Positions 31,901 through 41,394 of a stretch of DNA of 64,000 bases are shown here, piece after piece (positions within the stretch are counted from its first letter, which is position 1; each line of letters starts with the position of its first letter). Source of the DNA: Lineus longissimus. Taxonomy: Eukaryota; Nemertea; Pilidiophora; Heteronemertea; Lineidae. The translations under genes were made by a program, and so were the position numbers. Location: assembly GCF_910592395.1 (NCBI RefSeq), contig NC_088324.1, forward strand, positions 10,070,953-10,134,952, read 5' to 3'. A model generated the notes under the pieces. That model had not been told where the DNA came from. It searched no databases and saw nothing but the letters and a program-made list of their open reading frames with translations.

Positions 31901-34594
31901 TCCGCTTCCTTTATCCTGATAAACCTATCGAGCAGGAATTCGCAAAGTATTACCAGCCTGAAGGTAAGCTTAGTGTCCCATTTTAATAGTTTTCTGATCC
32001 AAAAGGTCTTTATATTGTCATGGTTAAGGTCACATTTGAAGTTCAAAGGGTTGTATAGTCACTCCTAAAGGATGCGAAATTGTCATAGTTAGTGTTATAC
32101 TTCACCCTGACTGAGGACTGATATTGTCAAGTAAAGTCACCGACTATTCCTTTCTCCTTCAGATGAAGACTATAACGGCGATGAGTACAACCCTATCCAG
32201 ATCTCGTTCAAGGCGAAAGGCAACCAGAGGAATGTGATGATGCGGTAAGTCACACGACAAATGGGGCAGCGGAAGAGAGTCTGCCACATGATCAAGACGT
32301 CATGGGTTCGACTCTCAGCCGAGTCACTGCTTGGTTCCCATACTGGTCGAGTTCAAGTGAGTGCCTTCTTGGTTGCTCCATGAAACCCCTGATTGATTTC
32401 TGCGGAGACTGGGGTAATAATAAGGTATCCCAAAAGCGCTCTGAATAGGAACATTGTATTAATAATATTATATGCGAATGTCCGGCTGACAGCATTCTCA
32501 GAAACACAGGTCACCAGAAAGATTCCTTCTCTTCCTCCATGGCTCCGATTCATCCTGATTGCCCCGGCCCCCTGTTTGGTGGATCATTGCCATGTGGTCC
32601 TTGGTTTGCCAGGACGCTGTTTGCCTGTTTTGTTTCCTAGAAATACCTTCTCAGCCAACAGTTTCTTTCATAGAGTCATGGATGGGCCCATTGATGGATC
32701 TAGGATGATTATAACAAATTTCCTTTCAAACTCTGATTGCATCTTAGATTCTATGATGTGCCATATTCTATGATGTGCCATCATCGTTCCCATGGCTGAC
32801 CGATCCAGGGTAGATATATGTGTGTTGGAAGGGTTAACAGAAGGGTTAAAAATAGCGTATGCAAGTTGTTTTATGGTCGGATGAGGGGAGAGGGGTCAAA
32901 CCCAATCCTCACATGGTTCGGATTGTGAGATGTTGATATTTATGGACAATCCCTTATGAAAAGATTATTGTTAAAAATATCACCCATTCTTTTTCTAGCA
33001 ATACACACCGCCTTAACTCTGCAAGCGACGCAGGCTCAGTGTGCAGTCCTGCCCCTAGTCAGCAGAGCAACCACATGGAGTTCGATTCAAACGGGCCTCT
33101 TAGCCCACCGTTTTACCCCCTGAGTCCTCAGTCCACTGTCGGTGACGTTGGCATGAACCAGATGGGCCGGATCATGGGCCAAAAAGGCAATCCCACAGAG
33201 GAAGTGACCCAGTTGTTACAGCGGTGAGTTGAGAATTTTCAACCTGTCGCGAACTGATAAGATTTGTAATTTTGAATTGAGAGGAGTGGTCAAGTTACGA
33301 GCAGTTGAAATAAATTTCTGCTTACTGATGTCAATAGATCTGGTTTCGAAGCAACTATTCTGCATTTCTCGGTAACAACCATGATTTGCGAAAAATATAT
33401 TTTTACCAGAAAAGTTTAAAGGAATTTGGTAATCTGCCGATTAAATTTTTGGCACAAATACTTTTGTTGTTTTACATTACTGTGTATTTACTCCTCGTGG
33501 TTACTTTTCAGATTGAACAGCCAACCTCTTGGCCATTTATCGGTCGGGAACAACCAGAACAATTCCGCAAACAACTTCTCCACGTTCGATCATCAATGGG
33601 CTGTCCCAGAATCTGTTGGGGAGATAACCGTGGAGACCAGACTCAATGAAAAGTGAGTAGAGTGATCTTATTGTCTGCTTGTGGGTTCGTGATGGACCAG
33701 TCAGCCTCCGGTTGAGTCTTCGAACCCTGATGTCTGATCCTTTAAATGTTTGTGGAGAAGATCTTTTTCAAAAGGTTTGTGGTGAAATTTAGCTGTTTGA
33801 GACCTCTGGTCTGAAGTGCTCTACAAACAACGGATATTTTTGCAGTGACCTGCGATAAGAAACATTGCAAAGCCCTTTTGTGAAATCTGAGTAGATCAGT
33901 TTCTTCCATCCTCTCCTCGTGTCATTTGGGCTCATCTTCTGTGTGACATGCCCCTGGTTTTGCTTGGTGACAGTTGAGGTCAAATTCATGGTACTCTCAG
34001 CAGCCTTATTCCAATGACCCTCCCATTATAAGGAGTTTAAACGCCAAATGCACAGTTATGACTTGGTACAATGAATCATTGCAGATAATCATGAATGCGT
34101 CTTTGAAAGAAAAGAGTGCTGTTTTATCGAGTTGCGATTGAGGTCCCTGCATGCATTCAGAAACAGAAGATGGGCAGGACCTGGACTTGCTTCCGACTGC
34201 CCAGAGTTCAGAAAGCTGACGTTTCTCTGGTGTGATTACTGTAGTCATCAAATGATTTCATTAACTGATAACTATGATAATGTGTACTGTCAAAAACTCA
34301 TTACTTCAACCTTTTGTTACCGTACAAAATAAACTGTAATCATCAATGAATGCATGCATGTGTACATAACTGTAATCACCAAATTAATGTATGTGTACAT
34401 AATTGTAATCATCAAATGATTATTTCATGTGTGCATGACTGTAATCGTCTAACGATTATGCCGCGTGTACATTGCATTAAATTGTAATCACCAAATGATT
34501 ATTGAGTTCTCTGTTTTACAGTACTGGTGGTGGTACATCGTCCTTGAATTACGAGGAACTATTCAGTTCACTCATCAACAATGGGTCCAACTAA
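22835..34594 (+). CDS. STAT: STAT transcription factor (STAT5/6-like), 18 coding exons, complete
   Basis: Known role: latent cytoplasmic factor, phosphorylated by JAK on a C-terminal tyrosine, dimerising by SH2-phosphotyrosine exchange and entering the nucleus. Seen: 18 exons join in phase into about 879 residues. N-terminal interaction domain (1-120; LRxDFALWIEKQQWD); coiled-coil domain (about 140-335); DNA-binding domain (about 336-490) with GKFTTANRMHSLLFEKLRVE; linker (about 493-592) with FWKWFLATINLI; SH2 domain (about 593-690) with GTFALRFS (phosphotyrosine-binding Arg about 619); tyrosine tail DEDYNGDEYNPIQI, where Tyr715 is the likely JAK target; and a Ser/Pro/Asn-rich C-terminal region ending in an acidic LNYEELFSSLI motif that resembles an activation helix. 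The start at 22835 is the only ATG in frame with the domain, in good context (caccATGG). Long introns carry SINE-like copies and a nested antisense frame. Confidence 0.96.
23260..23464. mobile_element. Short DNA-transposon-like element with CAGTGTTCTCCAC ends
   Basis: 205 bp in STAT intron 1. The ends are CAGTGTTCTCCAC and its exact reverse complement. ATGAT stands directly outside both ends (23255-23259 and 23465-23469), fitting a 5-bp target duplication. The inside carries five or more copies of aaggtagggtg. It has no coding capacity. The CAGTG ends resemble hAT or similar cut-and-paste elements; superfamily not settled. Confidence 0.7.
23983..24030. repeat. (CTAGTTAT)n microsatellite
   Basis: Five perfect and one imperfect 8-bp units in STAT intron 1. 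Confidence 0.9.
24207..24342 (+). CDS. STAT: STAT exon 2
   Basis: Acceptor GTTTCCAG, donor GTTTGT. Reads SPEIAYSPNDILQSFLDEIN. N-terminal domain. Confidence 0.92.
25179..25346 (+). CDS. STAT: STAT exon 3
   Basis: Acceptor CTTTTTCAG, donor GTAGGT. Reads KFIEVMKRCLKTEDDILK. End of the N-domain and start of the coiled coil. Confidence 0.92.
25463..25660 (+). CDS. STAT: STAT exon 4
   Basis: Acceptor AATTTCAG, donor GTAAGT. Charged coiled-coil helix, e.g. QLRKNIEKETVDLTQKYA. Confidence 0.92.
26078..26241 (+). CDS. STAT: STAT exon 5
   Basis: Acceptor CATCTGCAG, donor GTAAGT. Coiled-coil domain, DEHLNRWKVFQKYPPLKDAP. Confidence 0.92.
26642..26830 (+). CDS. STAT: STAT exon 6
   Basis: Acceptor TTTTGGCAG, donor GTAAGC. 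Reads FGEIFELLILMKQQLNRYYQ. Last coiled-coil helices. Confidence 0.92.
27281..27367 (+). CDS. STAT: STAT exon 7
   Basis: Acceptor CACTTTCAG, donor GTAGGT. Reads CIVIEEQPPQIIKVETKSG, entry to the DNA-binding domain (VEKQPPQVLKTQTKF-like). Confidence 0.93.
27553..27844 (+). CDS. STAT: STAT exon 8 (DNA-binding domain)
   Basis: Acceptor ATTTCCAG, donor GTACGG. Contains INGGVGKFTTANRMHSLLFE and VTEQKYGLRFCVDI, hallmark of the STAT DNA-binding fold. Confidence 0.95.
28339..28431 (+). CDS. STAT: STAT exon 9
   Basis: Acceptor ACCTTCAG, donor GTAAGC. Reads SLPIIVCCHTSQECSAQASI, then LWYNAFS, conserved at the end of the DNA-binding domain. Confidence 0.95.
28691..28847 (+). CDS. STAT: STAT exon 10
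   Basis: Acceptor TTGATTCAG, donor GTAAGG. Reads VERSVPWDQFKQILDLEL, linker domain. Confidence 0.93.
28930..29235. repeat. Two direct copies of a ~145-200-bp segment in STAT intron 10
   Basis: The stretch with cccctgtgatctgccgggca and cttggacatgaagt..ctgg.taaacagccaaggccacca occurs twice, with a third partial copy between them. It reads as a local tandem duplication, not coding. Confidence 0.75.
29406..29452 (+). CDS. STAT: STAT exon 11 (47 nt)
   Basis: Acceptor ATTTACAG, donor GTATGG. Micro-exon reading PNDDSASVSWEKFNK; needed to keep phase between exons 10 and 12. Confidence 0.9.
29616..29951 (-). CDS. Nested antisense open frame in STAT intron 11, possible last exon or small gene
   Basis: Minus-strand frame of 106 codons from ATG 29936 to TGA 29616. 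It is preceded by an acceptor-like tract (TTTTTGTTCTCAG) whose AG ends at 29952, so it may be a terminal exon that begins with LSSR before the Met. The protein is charged and helical: MEANLEILFQLQDTERKMYK and LLIDRKLQDLQKRFQ suggest a coiled coil, followed by a basic segment and an acidic tail (SSTEDEFYDTDE). GC content and reading quality exceed the AT-rich intron around it. I recognise no family. No upstream coding exon is apparent in 29952-30821, so it may be a single-coding-exon gene or a retrogene. Confidence 0.5.
   Translation of the reverse strand, partial: QLSSRMEAMEANLEILFQLQDTERKMYKACEQVLLIDRKLQDLQKRFQVATSNGRRASRYNLKIQIVTLEGVRRAYRTYTNLKAEEVAEMTEKLYNIEGSSTEDEFYDTDE
30822..30919 (+). 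CDS. STAT: STAT exon 12
   Basis: Acceptor GATTACAG, donor GTAAGA. Reads FSFWKWFLATINLINHHFRN, linker to SH2 (WNDG). Confidence 0.95.
31313..31476 (+). CDS. STAT: STAT exon 13 (SH2 core)
   Basis: Acceptor TACTCCAG, donor GTATGT. Reads GTFALRFSSSYIDA, with the phosphotyrosine-binding Arg of the SH2 domain. Confidence 0.95.
31655..31740 (-). repeat. tRNA-derived SINE-like copy
   Basis: On the minus strand the A box GGTAGCGCAGTGG and a B-box-like GGGTTTGATGCC are spaced as in a tRNA, followed by GGCCGAGTAACTACTTGGTT. The same tail follows the copy at 32258, so both belong to one family. Confidence 0.65.
31787..31963 (+). CDS. STAT: STAT exon 14
   Basis: Acceptor CCATTCAG, donor GTAAGC. Reads FLYPDKPIEQEFAKYYQPE, end of SH2 (LYP.KPKDEAFGKYY-like). 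Confidence 0.95.
32163..32244 (+). CDS. STAT: STAT exon 15 (JAK target tyrosine)
   Basis: Acceptor TCCTTCAG, donor GTAAGT. Reads DEDYNGDEYNPIQISFKAKG. The second Tyr, in GDEYNPIQI, aligns with the GYV(K/P)xxIK site of STAT5/6. Confidence 0.92.
32258..32420 (+). repeat. tRNA-derived SINE-like copy (degenerate)
   Basis: A degenerate A box (GGCAGCGGAAGAG) and the B box GGGTTCGACTC are followed by GCCGAGTCACTGCTTGGTTC, the tail shared with the copy at 31655-31740. The end of the element is not clear. Confidence 0.55.
32999..33223 (+). CDS. STAT: STAT exon 16
   Basis: Acceptor TTTTTCTAG, donor GTGAGT. Low-complexity Ser/Pro/Asn tail, including GPLSPPFYPLSPQS with possible SP phosphorylation sites. 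Confidence 0.9.
33512..33652 (+). CDS. STAT: STAT exon 17
   Basis: Acceptor ACTTTTCAG, donor GTGAGT. Asn/Ser-rich tail; frame fits both neighbours. Confidence 0.88.
34522..34594 (+). CDS. STAT: STAT exon 18 (stop codon)
   Basis: Acceptor TGTTTTACAG; stop TAA at 34592-34594. Ends LNYEELFSSLINNGSN, an acidic/hydrophobic motif resembling an activation helix. Confidence 0.9.
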
Positions 34595-35960
34595 TGATTT
34601 GCACTGTGGAACATTTCCGGTGATGTCATTTTCGGCCGTCAACCAGCTGTAAAACCACTCTTGTGCATGTTGGTCAGCTAAGCTGTGATGAAAGCCAAGT
34701 AATTATCAAATGTTACGATTAAAAAATGAAATCCTTGCATTTGTTTGAGGCTGGTAGAATACATGTGTTTGGCTGTTGGGGCAAAAATGATTTAAAATAT
34801 TGGAAAAATCCCAATGGGGCCATTGTTTGATTTGTCTTGAAGTCTTTTATTTACTTCTCTGAAAGTATTTTGCATTCACGGGTTAGAATTAAAACGTTTT
34901 TTAGTTTTCTGGATTGTCGGAAAATTTTAAATCTTTTGGAAAAAATCACTTGCAACCTTTTCACGGTGTTCAAACAACTAGGGCTATACTGCCTGGAAGT
35001 TAATTTAATCAAAATTGTTTAAATTCATGTGCTGTGGCAGCATATTTGGAGGTGTCCTGATAAAAGAGGTCAGGTTAATAGACATGATTGACAGGAACCA
35101 ATTTGTTTCCATATTAGTATCAGAGATTTTATCCTGCTTGTGGAGTAAGGCGTCCACTGAATTTTCAACTCTGCCTTAATGTGTTTTGAGATGCTGTTAA
35201 AAGTTGCACCATCTGTGGAATTCAGGCGAACTGAATTCCATTGGATTTGGCAAGATTGGATTCTGTAAGCAGTAAGGGTCTAAAATATTAGCAGTTTGTG
35301 CGTAATGTAAACAAAGCTTAGAGAGATGAGGATGTGACTGGTGTGCCATTGGCGCGCAACTCTTGTGTACATTGCATGTAGCTGAGGCGAAGTAGGAAGG
35401 ATTTCAATTGTGACTTAGACTGTAAATAAGAAATGATCATAATCATGTCGATCTATTATACATAAAAACTTAAGTTCAATATCTTGATCATGTCAGATCA
35501 ATGATACTTTTTTGTTGATGAAATAGTTTGATTATATGTATGTGCTGGATACACTGTGCCATAACCAAGTTATATTTTTTAAGTTGAATGATTTTGTTTT
35601 TGTTTGTAGATCTTCTTGAAGGCCCAGTCTGTGGGCATGTTTGTATGTACTGTATTGACCACTCTGGTTAGTTGGTCACATGTCCTATGTACAGCAAATG
35701 GTTAACATAGCGCAGTGACTTAAACTGGGACAGGCATATGATTTTGGTGAATTTGTAAAATGACTGGGCCTTTGAAGGACAAGTTGTATAAAGATATACA
35801 GTGCCTACCTTTAATTAGTCAAGAGAAAATGAAATGTAAAAGTGTTATTCGAGTGTCAATGCAATATTTTGAGTTCTTTGTAGTGAACTTCTATGTGCTG
35901 GTTGTATAATTAATAAGCTTTTGTTATTGGCAAAAATAAATTGGTAGTCCACCCTCAATT
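34595..35960 (+). other. STAT: STAT 3' UTR
   Basis: AT-rich, with no long open frame. The AATAAA at 35935-35940 is the best polyadenylation signal before the 122-bp repeat. The exact end is inferred. Confidence 0.5.
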
Positions 35961-35984
35961 ACTGAAGTTCTTCAACTGAAGTTG

Positions 35985-36370
35985 ACATAACCAGTGGTGT
36001 TTCCAAGGTTATTCCAGTGGACCTCCAGTAGGATTTCAAAAATGTTCTATGTTGTTAACCCAGTGGTAGGCAGTACTGATGCATGTGTGAAAGCCACTAC
36101 CACTCAACATAACAAGTGTTATTTCCAAGGTTATTCCAGTGGACCTCCAGTGGGATTTCAAAAATGTTCTATGTTGTTAACCCAGTGGTAGGCAGTACTG
36201 ATGCATCTGTGAAAGCCACTACCACTCAGCATAACCAGTGGTGTTTCCAAGGTTATTCCAGTGGACCTCCAGTGGGATTTCAAAAATGTTCTATGTTGTT
36301 AACCCAGTGGTAGGCAGTGCTGATGCATCTGTGAAAGCCACTACCACTCAACATAACCAGTGGTGTTTCC
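35985..36370. repeat. 122-bp tandem repeat, about 3 copies
   Basis: Units beginning near 35994, 36116 and 36238 share ccaaggttattccagtggac and ...aaccagtggtaggcagt, with about 95% identity by eye. A partial, diverged fourth copy ends near 36400. Confidence 0.9.
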
Positions 36371-36399
36371 AAATTTCCAGTGAACCTCTAGTGGGATTT

Positions 36400-38082
36400 T
36401 AAATGGGTTCTCAAGAGATATGATTATGTTTTTGTAGTGTTCTCTGAGGTATGTGTTGTAAATTTGCATTGTTCCAAGTAGGAGTTGGGTTTTTTTTTCT
36501 GGGAGAGATTTATTTCAGTTATAATAAAGAGTACATTATATTATGAAATTAAATTGGTTTGGGTTGGTTCTTTAATTCCATTTCAGGGAAGGAAGAGGTT
36601 AATAAAAAGTGTAGGGGGTGGCTATGTGGTTTGTTTTGAAAAAAGCCTCCATAAAATTCGAAATTTTGTGATAAATTCTGAAATGTTTCTTGAAATAGGT
36701 AGATGAGGATGTTTCCCCTGAATCCGCGCATGACTTTCTGGAGTCCATTACTTCCACTTGATGAGAACAAGATATAGAATGTAATGAATCTATTCTTGCA
36801 TGCAGGTTGTGACTTTGTATGGGGTGAATTGGTTGAATTGAATTGTTAATCCAAAGGTTTGAAGACCAGTTGCTGCACCTATATTTAGTCAAAGGGTACA
36901 AGGAAGGCCTCCTATATCAAGCCTCGGGGAATAGGAATAGTCTTAATTATCTTCGGAAGGAATGACAAGAAATAGACTCCATTTATTTACCCACTGTCAA
37001 ATTAGCTGAGGCGGCGGTGGCGCTGTCTCGCGGTAGCGATTGGAACTGAAATATTCGTCCAAAACTTTCAGTTCTAGGTTTTACCGCGAGACAGCGCCAC
37101 CATCGCCTTAGCCAATTTTCAATGAAAGGGTGGTCTTGGGACTTCTTGTCCCCTTTTTTTCATGTTTCATAGGCTTATTACCAATGTAGATTAGACATAA
37201 GTTGGGGACCATATACTTGCATGTAATAGGGTCATAAAAAACTTACATGGGATCCACCATTCATTATCTCTCCATCAAAAACTTGTTTTTGGAGAGGAAT
37301 TGTCAAATTGGATCGGAGGCGAGAGACCTGGAACCGGCTAGGCCTATCTCTCCATCAAGACCACCAAGCAATGATAGTAAGAGCTGATACTGGATTTGGC
37401 TTGGTGGAAGACTTGTTTTTTTGGATCCCTTTCCCGAAATCTTGACAGGGTGGATGAGGGACAACTTGAATTGAATTGTCTTGTTGATTTCTATTTTTCC
37501 GTGACAAGTGGAACAAATATTTGTATGGTACCCCTAACACCATTTGGGCTAGTGGTCTCTACTAAACTGTCCGTCAAGAAATGCTGTATTGAGTGACACA
37601 GTATCCTCCTCCTTGCATTATCTTGTATTGTTGCTTGTTGAAGTCTTGATCTGCTCTAGGAGCAGGGACTGGAGGCTTTAATCTATATGTCTTTCTGCGG
37701 ACACTCACAACTGATACAACGCATCTACATCAGAAGGACAGGCGCAATCATAGGTTGTGACTCTGTCCCAGACAAACCACCAGAGGAAGGGCAATTCTAG
37801 GCTCGAGTGTAGACAACCATAGTAGTTAGGGTCTAGATGAGGACACTCAGGACTGGTACTATGTCACAAATCAACTAACCTGCATCAGACTGATGGGTAT
37901 AATCACAGGTTGTGACATTGTCCCAAACAAGCCACCAGAACAAGGTACAGACCACCATATTACCGGTAGTCTCAATGCCAAGAAACAAACAACACAGCCA
38001 AACTTTTAAGTAGTTTAATAATATTAAGCCCCTCTACAGCAAGGCACAACTCAAAATGCTATTAAGCTTTTCCACAGCACTG
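36400..38082. other. Gene-free space before the 1.6-kb array
   Basis: No gene recognised. It holds the foldback element at 37000-37117 and two stretches resembling each other around 37,690-37,930 (gacactcaggactg..ac, aggttgtgac.ttgtccca.acaa.ccacca). Confidence 0.5.
37000..37117. mobile_element. Foldback element (MITE-like), 36-bp inverted arms
   Basis: The left arm containing GGTGGCGCTGTCTCGCGGTA and the right arm agree over 36 bases, with three or four differences after reverse-complementing. A second nested pair, GAACTGAAA / TTTCAGTTC, lies inside. No coding capacity. Confidence 0.75.
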
Positions 38083-38165
38083 ACAGGCTTAGGATTTTTT
38101 CTCTCTTCTGCACCTCCAATCCTACAATGTCATGTCAAATATTAAATCAAACAAAATGACACTTG

Positions 38166-39778
38166 TTCCATTGTACATCTTAACTCCAATAACCAGATTT
38201 ACAACTTTTCAAATCACATACTACAGAGCACAAACTACACAGTTATAGGCCAAAATGGGCCTGCTCATGGTCAAGTAGAATCACCGAAACTATCCTCAAA
38301 TGAGCCATTGAATGCGACATGTAACAAGCAACACTGATTTACAAAGGATGTGAAAGAGTTAACCGTTTGACGGAATGCCACATAACTATCAGGTAATCTC
38401 CCTCTGAACTGGTGACAATCGGACTGGCCTGAAATTCTCATTATCGTCCACTCCTCAATAAAAATCCAAATAAAATGGGGTCGTTGTATACAGTTGTACT
38501 GTATTACCCCGATGAGAAGCAATTTCAACTATGTCCCCCACTCTCAACCAAGATATTTGTGCGTGCCGGTTTGACTACGGGCTGAAGTTGACGATGTACT
38601 CCTGACGGAGCCATTGGGTTCTTCGCCCGCTCATTGACCGAGGCATGGTGACCTGGAGACAGTGACCGGGTTAGCACTGGCTGGTCGAAGGACATATTCA
38701 CAGGGCGTCCATTCGCAACTTCTCATCTTTCAGGTACTACCCATTCACGTGGACCAAGTCTTACCCAGCAACCTCCCCCTACGTAGCGTGGGGTACCAAC
38801 CCACCGCAGATTCAGGAGATGTGTGCAATGGTAACCAGATATCCTACACCACACCAGATCTCAGAACTGGTAATGATGCTGCCCATTCGCAACAGGTTTA
38901 ACCGCCGTCATGCCCCTTTGATTTTGCCATTCAACGCCACCATCGGGACACAGGCCTCAAATTGAGGGATGGGCTTTAATGATTATTTCAGACCAATCAG
39001 AATGTCACAAGCCCAGAGCGAAATCACCAGACAGTTATATGGAGTTACACCAAAAGGCTCACCCCTCACTTCATTTGTAAATAGGTGTTGGGTATTTTTG
39101 TCACATTCAATGGACCCAGTCCAACAATCTCTGGAGGTACCTTCAGTGCGGCAAATCGCATAGGTTTTTAAAAGTGAAAACAAAAAGGTCACTCCACTAA
39201 GCTAAGCTACAGTAACTTATAGAATACCAGGTGTGGTCATTGGGACACCCCAATCTGAGAGCCAAGAGCCGCGAGCACCGTTTTTTTACAGTACAGATAT
39301 GCAGAGTACCGGTAGGCCCTAAGTGATAGTGTAACACTACGCTATCTAATTGCTTGAATTGGTAGATTTCAATTAAGAATTTACAAATTTGAGAAATACA
39401 TGTATGCCTTTTTAAAACAATTTTGATTGCACTATTTGTGCAAGGCTACATGATACGGCAGGAATGACAAACATGTGTGAGTACGCAGTGTGTGAAGTGC
39501 AGACTCAATGTACCTTGTACCCGGCATATTGTATAGACGGCGTAACAACAGTATGATAAAAAATCTTGGCATGGTAGACTGTTAACAATACCACTATCCG
39601 GCCGGCGATGTCTTACGACGTCATAAACGGTTACAAAATAAATTTATTTTTTATCAAGTAGGGTACCTGACAGGCTTAGGATTCCCAAAGATAATAAATT
39701 ATATTCATTTAAGCCTATACTTTTTCTTTGGCTCGTGGCTCTCCTGGCGGCACTTAATTGGCTCTTTAACCCGTGGAT
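38166..39778. repeat. Array unit 1
   Basis: First full unit, beginning ttccattgtacatcttaact. Differs from units 2-3 at scattered sites (e.g. acactgattt versus acaataattt). Confidence 0.85.
38675..38963 (+). other. 95-codon stop-to-stop frame inside the array unit
   Basis: Open on the plus strand without an early ATG; contains YYPFTWTKSYPATSPYVAWG and further on RYPTPHQISELVMMLPIRNR. A polypyrimidine-AG (TCTCATCTTTCAG) stands at 38721-38733, so an exon beginning there is conceivable. Repeated in all units (+1618, +3234, +4850). Other frames are also open here, so chance is possible. Confidence 0.25.
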
Positions 39779-41394
39779 ATTCCATTGTACAATCTTTACT
39801 CCAATAACCAGATTTACAACTTTTCAAATCACATACTACTACAGAGCACAAACTACACAGTTATAGGCCAAAATGGGCCTGCTCATGGTCAAGTAGAATC
39901 ACCGAAACTATCCTCAAATGAGCCATTGAATGCGACATGTAACAAGCAACAATAATTTACAAAGGATGTGAAAGAGTTAACCGTTTGACGGAATGCCACA
40001 TAACTATCAGGTAATCTCCCTCTGAACTGGTGACAATCGGACTGGCCTGAAATTCTCATTATCGTCCACTCCTCAATAAAAATCCAAATAAAATGGGGTC
40101 GTTGTATACAGTTGTACTGTATTACCCCGATGAGAAGCAATTTCAACTATGTCCCCCACTCTCAACCAAGATATTTGTGCGTACCGGTTTGACTACGGGC
40201 TGAAGTTGACGATGTACTCCTGACGGAGCCATTGGGTTCTTCGCCCGCTCATTGACCGAGGCATGGTGACCTGGAGACAGTGACCGGGTTAGCACTGGCT
40301 GGTCGAAGGACATATTCACAGGGCGTCCATTCGCAACTTCTCATCTTTCAGGTACTACCCATTCACGTGGACCAAGTCTTACCCAGCAACCTCCCCCTAC
40401 GTAGCGTGGGGTACCAACCCACCGCAGATTCAGGAGATGTGTGCAATGGTAACCAGATATCCTACACCACACCAGATCTCAGAACTGGTAATGATGCTGC
40501 CCATTCGCAACAGGTTTAACCGCCGTCATGCCCCTTTGATTTTGCCATTCAACGCCACCATCGGGACACAGGCCTCAAATTGAGGGATGGGCTTTAATGA
40601 TTATTTCAGACCGATCAGAATGTCACAAGCCCAGAGCGAAATCACCAGACAGTTATATGGAGTTACACCAAAAGGCTCACCCCTCACTTCATTTGTAAAT
40701 AGGTGTTGGGTATTTTTGTCACATTCAATGGACCCAGTCCAACAATCTCTGGAGGTACCTTCAGTGCGGCAAATCGCATAGGTTTTTAAAAGTGAAAACA
40801 AAAAGGTCACTCCACTGAGCTAAGCTACAGTAACTTATAGAATACCAGGTGTGGTCATTGGGACACCCCAATCTGAGAGCCAAGAGCCGCGAGCACCGTT
40901 TTTTTACAGGACAGATATGCAGAGTACCGGTAGGCCCTAGTGATAGTGTATCACTACGCTATCTAATTGCTTGAATTGGAAGATTTCAATTAAGAATTTA
41001 CAAATTTGAGAAATACATGTATGCCTTTTTAAAACAATTTTGATTGCACTATTTGTGCAAGGCTACATGATATGGCAGGAATGACAAACATGTGTGAGTA
41101 CGCAGTGTGTGAAGTGCAGACTCAATGTACATTGTACCCGGCATATTGTATAGACGGCGTAACAACAGTTTGATAACAAATCTTGGCATGGTAGACTGTT
41201 AACAATACCACCATCTGGCCGGCGATGTCTTACGACGTCATAAACGGTTACAAAATAAATTTATTTTTTATCAAGTAGGGTACCTGCAGGCTTAGGATTC
41301 CCAAAGATAATAAATTATATTCATTTAAGCCTATACTTTTTCTTTGGCTCGTGGCTCTCCTGGCGGCACTTAATTGGCTCTTTAACCCGTGGAT
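39779..41394. repeat. Array unit 2
   Basis: 1,616 bp, nearly the same as unit 3. Lacks the extra bases of unit 1 near 39320. Confidence 0.9.
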
